From positions 10,676,488 to 10,740,487 of the forward strand of contig JABAKD010000020.1 of assembly GCA_012845835.1 (NCBI GenBank): a stretch of 64,000 nucleotides of DNA. The letters run 5' to 3'. Shown piece after piece: positions 46,111 through 57,776 of the stretch. The stretch's first letter is position 1. Every line of letters starts with the position of its first letter. Made by a program: the position numbers and the translations under genes. The stretch comes from Undaria pinnatifida (taxonomy: Eukaryota; Sar; Phaeophyceae; Laminariales; Alariaceae). The notes under the pieces were generated by a model. The model was not told the origin of the DNA, searched no databases, and saw nothing but the letters and a program-made list of their open reading frames with translations.

Positions 46111-46249
46111 GTCCATGACACCAAGGAATGACTCGATATTCAAGGAATGATTTTATATATATTTATTATTATTATTATTACTATTATTATAATTTTTGCC
46201 CTCCGACAATGTATCCGATGAAAGGAATTAACCAGCGAAGGTCGCCACT

Positions 46250-46690
46250 ATGTTGAGATACGGCCTCGATGGACCTCCACCTCTCCCGCCGTTTCAGGGA
46301 GGGAGAGGGCTATAAGGCTTAGCTTAGGTAACGTATTGGTTAACCTTTTGCAAGTGGTCAAACGGACAAATACCTCACTAGTACCTTAACAAAAATGACG
46401 TCGTCGACAGACCATGTTTTTTTTTGGGTCGTGGGTTCGAGTCCCACATCTACCATAATAATAAACTTTGTCAGACTTTCCCCATGTCGAACTTGAAAAA
46501 TACTCTCCCCGGTATCCCCAGGAAATGAAACCGCTTGGATATTGACAGGTTCGCCCGTATATCCGGCCGACTTGGTATCCCGCCGTTTCAGCGCGGGAGA
46601 GTGGTATAAGGCTTAGTTTGGGTAAGCTATTGGTCAACCTTTTGCAAGTAAGTGGTCAAACGGACTAATACCCCACTAATACTCGTACCT
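46250..46690 (+). repeat. B-box-containing repeat D, copy 2
   Basis: Close match to 8340-8730: TTGGTTAACCTTTTGCAAGTGG twice, GTGGGTTCGAGTCCCACATC once, GGTATCCCGCCGTTTCAG between. The arrangement of two arms around a B-box is conserved, so it is a real repeat unit rather than a chance tRNA-like sequence. Confidence 0.75.
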
Positions 46691-47060
46691 TAACAACGAA
46701 TCACTCGCTCTCTACATCGCTGTTCCTCGTACGTTCTGTCAGGGTGTATATACTGTAATAATGCAGATCTTGAGTTGGGCCTTGGCTGGGCCGAGTACCC
46801 TCGAGGATAAGGCAGCATAATCCATTGTGATGGAGTATCATTCCTATTAGTGAACCTTTTGCAAGAGGTCAAACGGACTAATACCCCACTAATACCTTAA
46901 TTTACAACAAATCACTCGCTCTCTACATCGCTGCTCCTCATACGTTCTGTCAGGGTGTATATACCTTAATAATGCAGATCTTGAGTTGGGCCTTGGCTGG
47001 GCCGAGTACCCTCGAGGATAAGGCAAATCCATTGTTATGGAGTATCATTCCGCGACCGTG
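46690..47060. repeat. Tandem duplication of about 220 bp next to repeat D
   Basis: AATCACTCGCTCTCTACATCG, GTTCTGTCAGGGTGTATATA and ATCTTGAGTTGGGCCTTGGC each occur twice, about 215 bp apart (near 46698 and 46913). The spacer repeats the repeat-D 3' arm CAAACGGACTAATACCCCAC. Confidence 0.85.
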
Positions 47061-47519
47061 AACCCCTTCTTTGAGTCCTCCTGCCGACAACGCTGAATGT
47101 GAAGGTGCCCCGTGCCGGAGTGGGTATACCCATTCGTATAATATCACTCTTCCTAAATAACTGTTGTGTTGACGCCAAGAGGTAGCAGCAGCTACGCAAG
47201 CTGCTACTTACTGCTGTGGAGGCTTGCGCTCAATAATTAGTGCTTCGCGTAGGGGCGTGCGGATTTATGACTGCTGAACGTTGCTCTCCGGGGTTTCTGT
47301 CTTTCCTCGCTTCGACTCTCATATAGTCTGTATACCGATGTACCAGGTAGCATGTACCAGGAGATGGTAGTTTTGTGCGTACGAGGAATCAATTGGTCAT
47401 GGATTGATGGACGGGGTGCATGGATGGGCAGACGGTTGTTGTGTTCATATTATTCTCATTGATGCTTGCCCAAGCAAAAAGCGCGTACCCTGGCTGGTGA
47501 TTCCTGTCGGCATGTAATT

Positions 47520-48655
47520 AGGTGAGTGCCGTGGATGTGAGGGAAGGGACGCAGGGGTATTGACTTCGCTTGGAGACAGCACCGGTTTTTCTTGGCAGAT
47601 TTCTTATTACTGGCGAGGAGCTAGGAAAACCTCGAGAGGACAGGAGGAGTATCAGAGAGGGGGTGTTGCTCACCTATTGTTCGTTTTACCCCGCCACTGG
47701 TTCTCTTCTGGATCTCTTTCTACGGAACGCTCGGCGGACGTTTTCAATGCTGACTTGCTATTCTACTGGTGTTAGAAACACTTACACTTATGGACTACCT
47801 TGCCCAGAGGAACGTTCGATCGTCGGGAACGTTCTTGTGCTATAAGATGGCTAGGTTCTACGGGTTATCTTCTCTACTCAGAATATTCCGTTGTCGATAA
47901 ACCGAAATACTGCGGGCTATTTTTCGAATCAATAGCCCGCTATACTGACGCTCTATAACATTAGCCCACCCTGAATAGTCGTATATGCAGACCTTGAAAC
48001 GGTCGAAGGGTGATGACAAAGTTCATCCTAAAAGACCGGGAAAGGGGGTCGAAGATGCGGCTATTCGAAACAGGTATGAGGCTATAGATTCCCCCACACC
48101 TCGTAATGAGGCCTAAAGGCCACGGAATGGACCATTCACTAGAGCGAATCGCTGATCTGACGTTGTCCTGCTGACGACGTCAAGTGTAATGAGGTGAGCG
48201 CCGTGGATGTGAGGGGAGGAACGCAGGGGTATCGACTTCGCTTGGAGACAGCACCAGTTTTTCTTGGCAGAATTCGTATTACTGGCGAGGAGCTAGGAAA
48301 ACCTCGAGAGGACAGGGGGAGTGTTAGAGAGGGGATGGTGCTCACCTATTGTTCGCTTTACCCCGCCACTGGTTCTCTTCTGGACTTCTTTCTACGGAGC
48401 CCTCGGCGAACGTTCTCATTGCTGACTTGATATTCTATTAGGTCTATTGGTGTTAGAAACGCTTACATTCATGGACTACCTTGCTCAGAGGAACGTTCGA
48501 TCGTCGGGAACGTTCTCGTGCTATAAGCTAGCTTGGTTCTACGGGTTATCTTTTTCACTCAGAATATTCCGTTCAGAGGAATATTCTTGTGGTCGATAGA
48601 CCGAAATACTGCGGGCAATCTTACGGAATCAATAGCCCGCTATACTGACGTTCTA
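47520..48655. repeat. Direct repeat of about 350-450 bp, offset about 660 bp
   Basis: The segment from about 47522 recurs from about 48190. Both contain GACTTCGCTTGGAGACAGCA, ACTGGCGAGGAGCTAGGAAA, CTCACCTATTGTTCG and GAACGTTCGATCGTCGGGAA. Overlapping frames of 67-91 codons are partly conserved, but no family was recognised. This may be a duplicated element end or a duplicated gene fragment. Confidence 0.8.
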
Positions 48656-48659
48656 TTAC

Positions 48660-49390
48660 AAGATCGCTGATGATCTGTTGCGTGTGGCTTCCCGTTCATA
48701 CTCACGAACAAACTCGAATACGGCGGATCATATAAACCTACCAGGAACTTCGTACAACAGCTTTAACATGAAGGAACAGCGTCGTCCGGTACCTGAACAA
48801 CTTTTCGTGAGAAATCCTTCGTACGTGCGAAATAAATCTGTGCACAGTAGTGTTTGCGGGGGCACACAGACGCGGACATGCGACGCTATGTATGACAGCA
48901 CCCCTAGTCAGCTGGCAGTAGTATGTTACGTGCATGGTTATCATCGCCTTCGTCTCGGCCCAAAAAAAACTTTGAACGAAAAGCACGTGCAATATTTACA
49001 CGTGGTATTCACCTGGTACATACCTCTTATACGCCTGAAAAATAACGTGTCCATAAAAATGAACGGCTTGTGATTTTGTCGCCAAAGCTGGCTTCCGTGC
49101 TGCGCAAATGTCGATGAATCACTGTCCTTCTTTGTACATGGAGTACTGGCCATATCATGTATCGCCCTCTATGTCCAGCACATCTACTTACTCTGGTCCG
49201 GGGTCACGCGGTAGGTCTCCTCGCCCCCCTTCGCCGGGGCCACACGGTACGTCTTCTCGCTCTCCTTTATTGCCCAAGCTCCTGCCCCCTTGGGGTGAAT
49301 TTCGTGTTTTAGGGTTCAGGTTCCGCAACGCTCGCCGACATGCGTCATACTATGCATATTCGGGCAATTAATAGGCCGGATCCGGTTTCT
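48660..49390. other. Intergenic DNA, nothing recognised
   Basis: Frames of 131 (48678-49073) and 87 codons occur on + without a recognisable domain. No repeat link found. Confidence 0.35.
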
Positions 49391-49395
49391 CTGAT

Positions 49396-49650
49396 CGAGG
49401 TTCGTTGCAACCTTCGAGACACGCTCAACGTGCACACATATATACATAAACCCCCCTGCCACCGAGAATCACCCTCAGGACTCATGACCATACCACTCTT
49501 TCAAAACAAGAGGTTATCTGGCTCGAGGTTGGTTGCAACCTTCGAGACACGCTCAACGCGCACACATATATACATAAACCCCCTTCCACCGAGAATCACC
49601 CTCAGGACTCATGACCATACCACTCTTTCAAAACAAGAAATTATCTGGCT
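49396..49650. repeat. Tandem duplication, period 128 bp
   Basis: Two units start CGAGGTTCGTTGCAACC at 49396 and CGAGGTTGGTTGCAACC at 49524, both with GAGAATCACCCTCAGGACTC and CCATACCACTCTTTCAAAAC. Located 250 bp beyond the methyltransferase stop codon. Confidence 0.9.
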
Positions 49651-49892
49651 TCTCTTAACGATGGACCACCGGGTCGACCGGTCACAATCATGGTACGCTA
49701 CCAAATAACAATATGGATATATTAAAACTCCCTGCGCGAGGCACGATCTACCGTAGCCGTCGCCGCTGTCATTGCCTCGGTAGTCGACGCAGTAACCGAC
49801 GCCGTCGGTGCGGATATACTTGTTCTACAAAGTCACTACGTAGAGCTGCGCCAGACATAGAATCGATACCGCAGACTAGTAGTGACATCGTG

Positions 49893-51310
49893 TCAGCCTT
49901 GAGATGTCGGTTTTCGGCACAAGATGCTCGAAACCGCCGCTCGCTTAACCTCTCCCCCCTCTGGTGCCGCTCTTTCTTCTATCCCCTCGAAAAAGTCTAA
50001 CATCTCCCATCCCGCAAAAAAACTTTTTAGTTCACAAGGGCCAAGCAGAAACGCGGGATTTCTCGGGCGCACGCCCACTGATGGATGTTCCCACGTAAAC
50101 GTCTTGTACAGGACCAAACCTCCCGGCTTAACGCACTCACGAAGGTTAGGTACCAGAGCGCGGTGGAGATAGTTGAAGACAAGTACAACCCCAAACGCCT
50201 CCTTTGGTAGAGGCGAAACATTCTCCTCAGTTTCCAAGTCAATCTGGCACGATAATATGACGGCATCGTCGGGGTGGGAGCAGGTAGTTGGCAAGTGAGA
50301 ACCGAGAACGAACAAGCGACAAGACAAACAGTAGCGTGAAAAAGTATCTTACCAGTTACCTTTTCAAATGTTGCTTCCGACGGATCTACCAACTAACCAT
50401 TATTTTTTGGGGGCGTGCAACATTCTGGGGGGTTGCCTGACCAATCAGTGACCGCGTATTACCCCAGGCGCATACGAGGCTTCGAAACAATACCTGGGTT
50501 CAAGGAGCTTTGTAGATATAGTAAGTAGGTACGGGAGCTGAAAATGGACAAAAACACGCCCGTAGAACCGGTTCGTGAATAAAATCCCGTTTTAATCAGG
50601 GCTTTTCACGGGTCGGGTCAAATCTCGCGGGTCGGGTCGGGTCGGGTCGGGTCAGCTGACCCGACCCGACCCGCGAGATTTTCGAGACGTCTTGACCCGA
50701 CCCGACCCGACCCGCGAGATTTTCGAGACGTCTTGACCCGACCCGACCCGACCCGCGAGATTTTCGAGACGTCTTGACCCGATCCGACCCGACCCGCGAG
50801 ATTTTGAAATCGTCCTGACCCGACCCGACCCGACCCGCGACAATCCGGGTGACCCGCGAGATTCGGGTCGTCTGGCGGGTCACGTTAACTTGACCCGTGA
50901 CATTTCTCACGGGTCAAAGTAAAAAAGTCACGGGTCAAAGCATGTATACCTCGGTCAGTTGGTTGGTCCTTGGTCCCTCTTATTTTTTCCAGTATGTCGT
51001 GTTCTCTGCGTTTTTTACCGGCATTGTTTGCAGCTGATGATTATGTCATGTGGCGTGCGCGCGAAAAATAGGAAAGAAACCGCAACCCACATGCATGGAC
51101 ATGCCCGTACCGTTAGACCACCGGGTCGACCCGACGAGCGACCCGACGAGCGAGCTAGTTATAAGTTACAAGTGCAGTCTCCGGCCCCGGCAAGCAGCCT
51201 AGCTGAGCCGCCTCCGGCAGCAAGCCCACAACTGGGGCGGTGGATCTGTCAGCAGGGGCTGCGATCCGCGAGGATGCGTTGTCTGCTGCTGGTGCTTGCT
51301 GCTGCCAGGG

Positions 51311-51345
<35 letters not shown>

Positions 51346-54300
51346 GCTGCTGCTGCTGCTGCTGCTTCGACGACGACTGCCCTTCCTTGCCTTTTTATAT
51401 TTTGGTCACATTTCGTACTGGTATGACCGTCATATTACTGCTGTTGTTACGGCTTCAGTAGGTACGGGATTCACGTCACATTGCTGTATGCCTTGGTACG
51501 AGTAGCTAGGGGTACTGCGTGGTGATTGTTCTGCACGCTGTGATGACATATGATCGGAGCATCGGCACAAGGGAGGCAGGAAGCCGAAGTGTTTGTATTT
51601 TATTGGCGGACCCGCGGGCCCGACCCGCGGGGCGCCTGCACGGCATCAACGTGGCTCTCAGCTGTAAGTTTGAAAAAGGCGGATCCGCCGGCTAGATCCG
51701 CGGGTTTGACCCGCGGGTCAGCCCAAAACAACTCACGGGTCATTATGGCTTGACCCGCGAAGTGACCCGTATCTCGCGGGTCATGACCCGACCCGACCCG
51801 CGAGATTTTGCAAACCTCTTGACCCGACCCGACCCGACCCGCGAGATTTTGAAGCCTTTTGACCCGACCCCACCCGACCCGCGAGATTTTGAAAACCTCT
51901 TGACCCGACCCGACCCGACCTGTGAGATTTCAAAACGTAATGACCCGACCCGACCCGACCCGCGAGATTTTGGAACCCTCTTGACCCGACCCGCGGGTCG
52001 GGTCATGACCCGTGAAAAGCCCTGGTTTTAATAATGCACTAGGTATCAACTAATGAGACTTTATTCGTGTATAATTTTTAGGTAGGTTTAACAACGCTAC
52101 GTTACAACGTAATTTTCGTTGTTACAAGGATCGGCGGCCCCGCCCTCCATAATAGTTGACGTGACTAAGAGAAGAGGAAAGCAATGGACCGTACCAAGAG
52201 GTTGAGGTTCGACATGTACTTGAAACATATATGCCATTGAGAATTATTGTTGGTTTGTCGGGAGTGGTTTCGCGCACAGGTATATGTGAAGGTAGGTGTT
52301 GGTGCACTGCACAGAGGAAATGGAGAGACAAAACAAAACGCAAATAAGGAGGTTGTGAATAGTAGGAAAAACTGGCTGTGGTGTTGTGGATATGCGAGAA
52401 ATAGACGCGAAGGAAAAGGAAAGAAAACCGCGGTCGAAAAACATATATAAACCGTGGATAAAACGAAATATATTTCGTGTGTAAGAGAAGGTCAAATGGC
52501 AAAGGTAGTAGCCAGACCTTGGCTGAATCCGGAGAAGGATTCGGACGGCATGACATGCGCCGAGAGCGCTGAAGGGTGGGAGACAAATTTCGTTTGTTTG
52601 TTATTAAGTGGAAGAATCCTACCACAACTGCAGGACAAAAATACAACGTCAATTAAAGCAGTCAGTCAGACCATATCTATCTGCTTCCGTGATGAAAAGC
52701 TAGTGGTACCCCTGAATGAAGTATGCCAGCGCCCGCCGGTATAGCGGAGAAAAAAAAATTGCTGCTGTTGTTTGTATAAAAAACAAAATATCGGGGCCAT
52801 CTTCAACAGGCACGGAAAACACACACAATGAAAAGCAGTACAGCAGTGAAATTAGTGTGGTGTGATACGTATGAAAAAAAATAAAAAACAGAGCCATCTC
52901 CCACAGGCACGAAAACACACCCACGAACTATACCACACATTCTACCCACCCACGTGCACCCCCACCACCCACTGACCAAGCCACCACCACAGCAGTACAA
53001 TGGCAGTGGAGCAGTACGTACCGACCAATCCACAACGGCAGCACAGCAGTACGGTAGTATGCACCACAGCGGTAGACCTGTGGTACGCCAGGAGCTGGGT
53101 GGGATTTGCACTTTCTTACGATTAACCACCACCTTCCGGGTGAGAGCGCGAGCCGTCACCCACCAAGCACCCGCCACCCACCACCCACCCACCGACCAGC
53201 CCACCACCCACAGCAGTACAGCAGCAGTGGAGCAGTACGTATCGACCAATCCACAACGGCAGCACAGCAGTACGGCAGTAAGCACCACAGCGGTAGACCT
53301 GTGGTACGCCAAGAACTGGGTGGGATTTGCACTTTCTTACGATTCTTCACTTTCTGGGGGAGAGCGCGAGCCGTCACCGACCAAGCACCCACCAAACACC
53401 ACGCACCCACCGACCAACGCACCACCACAGCAGTACAATAGCAGTGGAGCAGTACGTACCGACCAATCCACAACGGCAGCACAGTACGCACTACAGTGGT
53501 ACACCTGTGGTACGCGAGGAGCTGGGTGGGATTCGCACTTTCTTACGATTCTCCACCTTCCGGGGGAGAGCGCGAGCCGTCCCCGGGAAAGGCTATTCAT
53601 GCCCTCCGCTTGCGGAGTTGAGACTCGTCGGCCGTTGTGTTGCCGGGGACACCGAGGGCTGACGTGTGGGGTGGGCGTGGCACGGGCGTGCAGTCGCTAG
53701 GGGCCGGGTGGCGAGCGGTACAGCGGAGAGTTGTAAGTGTACTGTTTTGAGAGCAGGGCGAACTGCCCCGCTTGGATGGAGCGTTCGCACGTAATACTAG
53801 TTAGGCATATTATTATTGTGATTGTTACTAGACATACAGACGATTGATGTGCTATCAATCTAACGCTTGGTCATGCATGATAGGTAATGTAATACAACGT
53901 CTTTTTTTTTCTTTAGACACATTTCTACTTTCCAGCTTCTGGACAAGCCGTGGTCACAGGTGTCGTCCCTTTTCCCCCCCCGTTCTTGTTTTCAATGTTT
54001 ATCGTGCGTAGGGTTCAGCAATCCTACTGCTCGTCGATTTTTCATCGAGGGTTGCTAACTCACGCTCTCGCGCTTTCCGCAAGTTAATTTGTGCACAAGA
54101 AAAAGTATCTACGAACTTATACGAGTATGCACTCGGCGGGACTCGAACTCACGAAACTGACCTATACCAGGCTTGAGGACAACTGATACGCTACCGGGGC
54201 GACCGGCTATATTAGGTTCTGACTCATGAAACTTACAAAAAACGGGTGATCGATGTAGTACGCAGCTTGCAAATATGAGCATCGACCCTAAATTCGTCGA

Positions 54301-55240
54301 ACTCACAGCTGACGTCGTTAGAATAATTTTATCAAATCCACACAAGTATGCTTACGAACGCAGTCCACACCTAGGGGATGGCCGACAAAGGCACCCCCTC
54401 GACTCCATGCCTTCACCTCTTCATGCTTTACGCGTGCTTGAGCTGCCTCAGGAAGATCGGCTGTGCGCACGACAGCCTCCTCGATGTTCCGGTCGAGCAA
54501 CACAACGTTTCGGTTGCAGCGTCCATGATCCTCGTCCCGTCGCGCCAGGAACAAGCTGGCAACATGCCGGGGAACGACGAGAAGGCAACGGTCGGATCCT
54601 GAGAGTAAGGTCTACAATAGGGGGGCAATATGCAGTGACCGGCAATGTGACGAGCACCTGGCAATATATGCAGATGCGCAATACATAGTTCGGGGCACTT
54701 GCAACATCCCGATTGTTGTAATCGTTGCGCCGACATCGTTGAACAACGCTGGCAAGGATTTCTTCAACACACCTGGTACCGGACAGTTAAATGGGTTGGA
54801 ATACTTTATGGAGTGATACATAACATCTAGACGAACGACATTTGGGCATGTCGCTTTCAACGGCAGTTGCATCGGCTACGCATTCAACCACCCCTCTCCC
54901 ACACACACACATGACAGAGGGATATTGCCAAATATTTTCATTAAAAGAGCCCGTTCGCCCTTCCAGTGCGCGTCATCAACGGCTCCCATGATTGTGTCTG
55001 GAGGGTGAAGCAAAATAAAGTTGAGATGAGATCACCGAAGGGCATCAGCTGCAGTACATATTGTGACATTTTGAAACGCTAGTTATGCTGAACAGCCCGC
55101 TATCGACAATTGGGTGCATGCAATGGATTTCTGCTTGCTCACCCATTCTGACCAGCGCCGCAAGCAAGGTCCAGGACATCGCCTTCTGCATCGTCAAGTC
55201 GCGATGCCCAGCGCCGCACCAAGTCCGCTACCTCCGGCAT
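49893..55240 (-). CDS. Class I SAM-dependent methyltransferase
   Basis: Complete 195-residue gene in three exons: 55143-55240, 54417-54555 and 49893-50243. It transfers a methyl group from S-adenosylmethionine; the substrate is unknown. The start ATG at 55240 is preceded two codons upstream by an in-frame TGA with no AG between. Exon 1 encodes MPEVADLVRRWASRL and motif I VLDLACGAGQN (residues 22-32), ending GG|GTGAGC. Exon 2 enters after GTTGCCAG, restores G33, and reads LFLARR then VVLLDRN with the acidic D54 expected to hold the ribose. It ends GAG|GTGAAG in phase 0. Exon 3 enters after CGTGCCAG with IDLE, then VVLVFNYLHR, VKPGGLVLYKTF and RPRNPAFLL, typical of the TehB-like branch. Length fits that family. 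Intron 2 (4173 nt) carries an intact hAT element, a SINE and tandem repeats, which evidently do not break the exons. Confidence 0.92.
50589..50596. repeat. 8-bp target site duplication, left copy
   Basis: GTTTTAAT directly before the CAGGG terminus of the hAT-type element; the identical octamer follows the other terminus at 52025-52032. Confidence 0.92.
50597..52024. mobile_element. Non-autonomous hAT-type DNA transposon
   Basis: The ends are exact inverted repeats (CAGGGCTTTTCACGGG and CCCGTGAAAAGCCCTG) flanked by an identical 8-bp duplication, the signature of the hAT superfamily. The 1428-bp interior has no transposase. Both subterminal regions (50630-50830 and 51780-51990) carry units of about 45 bp, GACCCGACCCGACCCGCGAG followed by ATTTT and a short spacer, all in the same orientation despite the inverted termini. 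The centre has a CTG microsatellite and GC-rich unique DNA. It lies in intron 2 of the methyltransferase. The perfect target duplication points to a recent insertion. Dense subterminal repeats are usual transposase-binding sites in hAT elements. Confidence 0.92.
51311..51366. repeat. (CTG)n microsatellite inside the hAT element
   Basis: About eighteen CTG units with one interruption. The homologous point in the longer relative (57430-57475) has only a few scattered units, so the run expanded in this copy. Confidence 0.9.
52025..52032. repeat. 8-bp target site duplication, right copy
   Basis: GTTTTAAT directly after the GCCCTG terminus, identical to 50589-50596. Confidence 0.92.
52970..53590. 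repeat. Three tandem units of about 215-229 bp
   Basis: CAGTGGAGCAGTACGTA.CGAC, AATCCACAACGGCAGCACAG, GTGGGATT.GCACTTTCTTACG and GAGAGCGCGAGCCGTC recur near 52999, 53228 and 53443. The units differ by short indels. They lie in methyltransferase intron 2; the long frames through them on both strands are repeat artefacts. Confidence 0.9.
53907..54215 (-). mobile_element. tRNA-derived SINE in methyltransferase intron 2
   Basis: Minus-strand head GTCGCCCCGGTAGCGTATCA and GTGAGTTCGAGTCCCGCC, body with GACGAGCAGTAGGATTGCTG, GTGACCACGGCTTGTCCAG near the 3' end, then an A-rich tail (TTTTTTTTTCTTT on + at 53902-53914). About 300 bp, full length, and close to the copies at 11675-12278. Confidence 0.88.
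54255..54335 (+). repeat. GCAGCTTGCA-family end motif
   Basis: ACGCAGCTTGCAAATATGAG and TCGTCGAACTCACAGCTGACG, followed by AT-rich DNA. Same motif as 55820-55980, 56245-56330 and, inverted, 36080-36165. Probably the terminal region of a short DNA element. Confidence 0.6.
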
Positions 55241-56030
55241 GGTAAATCAAGCTCAAGGAGGCAGGACAGGGTTTACGCCAGGGATGGAAATGCTGTGCGG
55301 TGCAAGGAATGGCAGCACCTTCGGTCAGGAAAAAGAGTGGGCGGTAAGAGCGAAATTGTACATACTCTGGGAGAAACCAAGGCTGAAACTGGGCGAACCA
55401 GAACTCAGTGTAAGCCAAAAATGATGCAGAGACGTATAACTCTGTAAAAACGAGAACTCCCAGCTGACGTACTTCGAATAATTTAATAAAAACATTTACG
55501 TCATTTAGATTGCCATTTCATCTTTGCATAAAATGCTAACGTTACTATTACATTTCATTGCAGGTTTTATGTTAACTATTTCTGGTGGTGTACGTATTGT
55601 TAGTACCGTTATTGTCATTGATACATGTTTGGCTTTTGTATGTATTTAATTTTGTTGCTATTAACACTGACGAATCACAACAACTCAATATTATTACCTT
55701 GGGATGAAGTGCGTGTATTAGCTACCATTTTATTATGATTGGAAACAATTTGCCGTGGATGTTCACCCTGGCAACATCCGCAGGAGTAATATGTTGTCAA
55801 AATAATACCTCTGTACAAACGAGCGACCGGCGTTTCACGCAGCTTACAAAAATGCGTACCGACCCTAAATTTATCGGACTCACATCTAACGTGTTTAGAA
55901 TACTGTTTTGAAATACGGTGAGCATCGACCCTAGATTTGTCGAACTCACAGCTGACCTCGTTGGAATGTTTTTATAAAATAGACGTCACTGACGTGTCGT
56001 AGACACACCCTTATGTGTATTTATCATGAA
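55241..56030. other. Upstream of the methyltransferase
   Basis: Holds the promoter side of the methyltransferase, with no recognisable promoter motif. At 55820-55980 two diverged copies of the CGACCCTAAATTTGTCGAACTC end motif lie 80 bp apart. A plus-strand frame at 55085-55447 overlaps methyltransferase exon 1 antisense and is a shadow. Confidence 0.4.
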
Positions 56031-56330
56031 AAATAGAACTACACTCCTGCTGTGAGATCGAAGGTTTTGTCGCAACTCATCTTTGTTAGCTGTGTGATAC
56101 TCCGATCGCGCGCAGTACTGGGTGTGTGTCCTCAGTAAGAGTATGCAGGTCGGCGACTCCTCTAAGAACCACAAGACAGTAGCTTGTACCAGGGCCAACA
56201 GGGTGATGCTAATCAATCTGTGCACGGAAACTATGAAACCCGTTTTATGTTGTCGAACTCACAGCTGACGTTGTTAGAATTTTTTTATAAAATACAAAAT
56301 ACCCGTCACCGCCGTGTCGTAGACACACAT
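56030..56330 (-). repeat. Poly-G repeat family C fragment plus end motifs
   Basis: 56040-56240 has CACTCCTGCTGTGAGATCGA, TGTGTGATACTCCGATCGCG and AATCTGTGCACGGAAACTATG of family C but lacks the G runs. It is abruptly joined to TCGAACTCACAGCTGACGTT (56250) of the other end-motif type, so two related elements recombined or one inserted in the other. Confidence 0.65.
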
Positions 56331-57776
56331 CGTTGTTTGATATGATATCGACCACATCGTTCCAGGCATCATCATCTGCTCTTTCCTTCCAATAACGAAG
56401 GGTGTGCGGTGTGCGGTGTGCCTTGTGCGTGTGTGTGTCGGCCCGCTGGGCGGTGCAACTACGTTGGGCGGACCTGAAATTGCTATTAATACATGTTCTT
56501 GTATCTTGCATCCAGGTCTCTGACCGGCTCAGCGCTCAGCACGCTGTCGATTTGCTATCGCCAGTCGTCAATGCCGGCACCAGCACTGCCATGTGTTTCC
56601 TCAGAGGAATGCTGGAATATGAAGCTACTGCCAAAGAGAGGGCTGGGCGGTGGGGTCACTTCTTTTGGTTCAGCAACCGACCTGCGGCCTGCGGCCTATT
56701 GCCCTTGCTATCAGCCTGGCCTGTTATCCTGTTCAGTACCAGATACATTTTTTATGGGAAGAAGTATCCATTCGAGCGAGTACCTTTTTTCCAGGCCCGT
56801 TTACGGATCAGGTGAAACTTCACTGGTTGGGTTGGGTCGGGTCGGGTCGGATCAGCTGACTCGACTTGACCCGCGAAAAAAATGAGACGTCTTGACCCGA
56901 CCCGACCCGACCCGCGAGATTTTGAAACCCCTTGATCCGACCGACCCGACCCGCGAGACTTTAAAACCTCTTGACCCGACCCGACCCGACCCGACCCGTG
57001 AGATCTAAAAACCTCCTGAACCGACCCGACCCACCACACTTCGAGTGACCCGTGAGGTGCGGCTTTCATGCGGGTTGGGTCGAAGTCGAAAAGTCACGGG
57101 TCAAACATGTCTAGATATGTACCTCGGTCGGTTGGTTGGTCCTTGGTCCCTCGTACTTTTTCCTGGATGTCGTGCTCTCTGTTTTTGTACCGGCGTTGTT
57201 GGAGCATTCATGTGGTGTGCGGGCGAACAACGATAAAGACCGCAATCCACACATCCGCACTTAGCTGTGCCCGTAGCGCTAGACCCCCGGGTCGACCCGA
57301 CGAGCGAGCTAGCTAGCTATGCAGTCTCCGGCTCTGGCAAGCAGCCTAGCTGACCCGCCTCCGGCAGCAAGCCAACTGGGCGGTGGATCTGTCAGCAGGG
57401 GCTGCGATCCGCGAGGATCCGGTGTTTGCTGCTGGTGCGTGCTGCTGCCAGTGCCTCTGCTACTGCTGCTTCAACGAAGACTGTTTTTGCCTTTTTGCGT
57501 TTGGTCGCATTTCGTATTGGTATGATATTTCTTACCGGGTATTCGATGTGTACGTGCGTCGTACATGGGTTCATATACTGCCATGTGTCGTCTTTATTGT
57601 TGCACCCTGCAATGCAGCAAGAGTGTGTGACCTGGCTTGTTTTAGTGGACATGGATGGATGACAATATATGTGTGTGTGCCTTTGCAGTATACATCAAGA
57701 GCAGAAGAGAAATCACTTTGGAACAGTAGCGATCGACGTCCACCGCATGTTCCATCATGATGCGACAGCACTAATA

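Noticed and set aside
50244-50327. Extension of methyltransferase exon 3 upstream in the same frame (SHPDDAVILSCQ)
   Set aside because: The frame is closed by a TAA just upstream. The only AG in the stretch is the GTGCCAG acceptor, and exon 2 joins there in perfect phase and family register.
50360-50390. Mini-exon reading VDPSEATFEK upstream of methyltransferase exon 3
   Set aside because: It resembles a methyltransferase motif, but the true DRN motif lies in exon 2, and a second acidic motif would not fit the family spacing.
52954-53700. 248-codon plus-strand frame
   Set aside because: It runs through three tandem units in an intron of the minus-strand methyltransferase. His/Thr/Pro-rich composition follows the CCA/CAC repeats.
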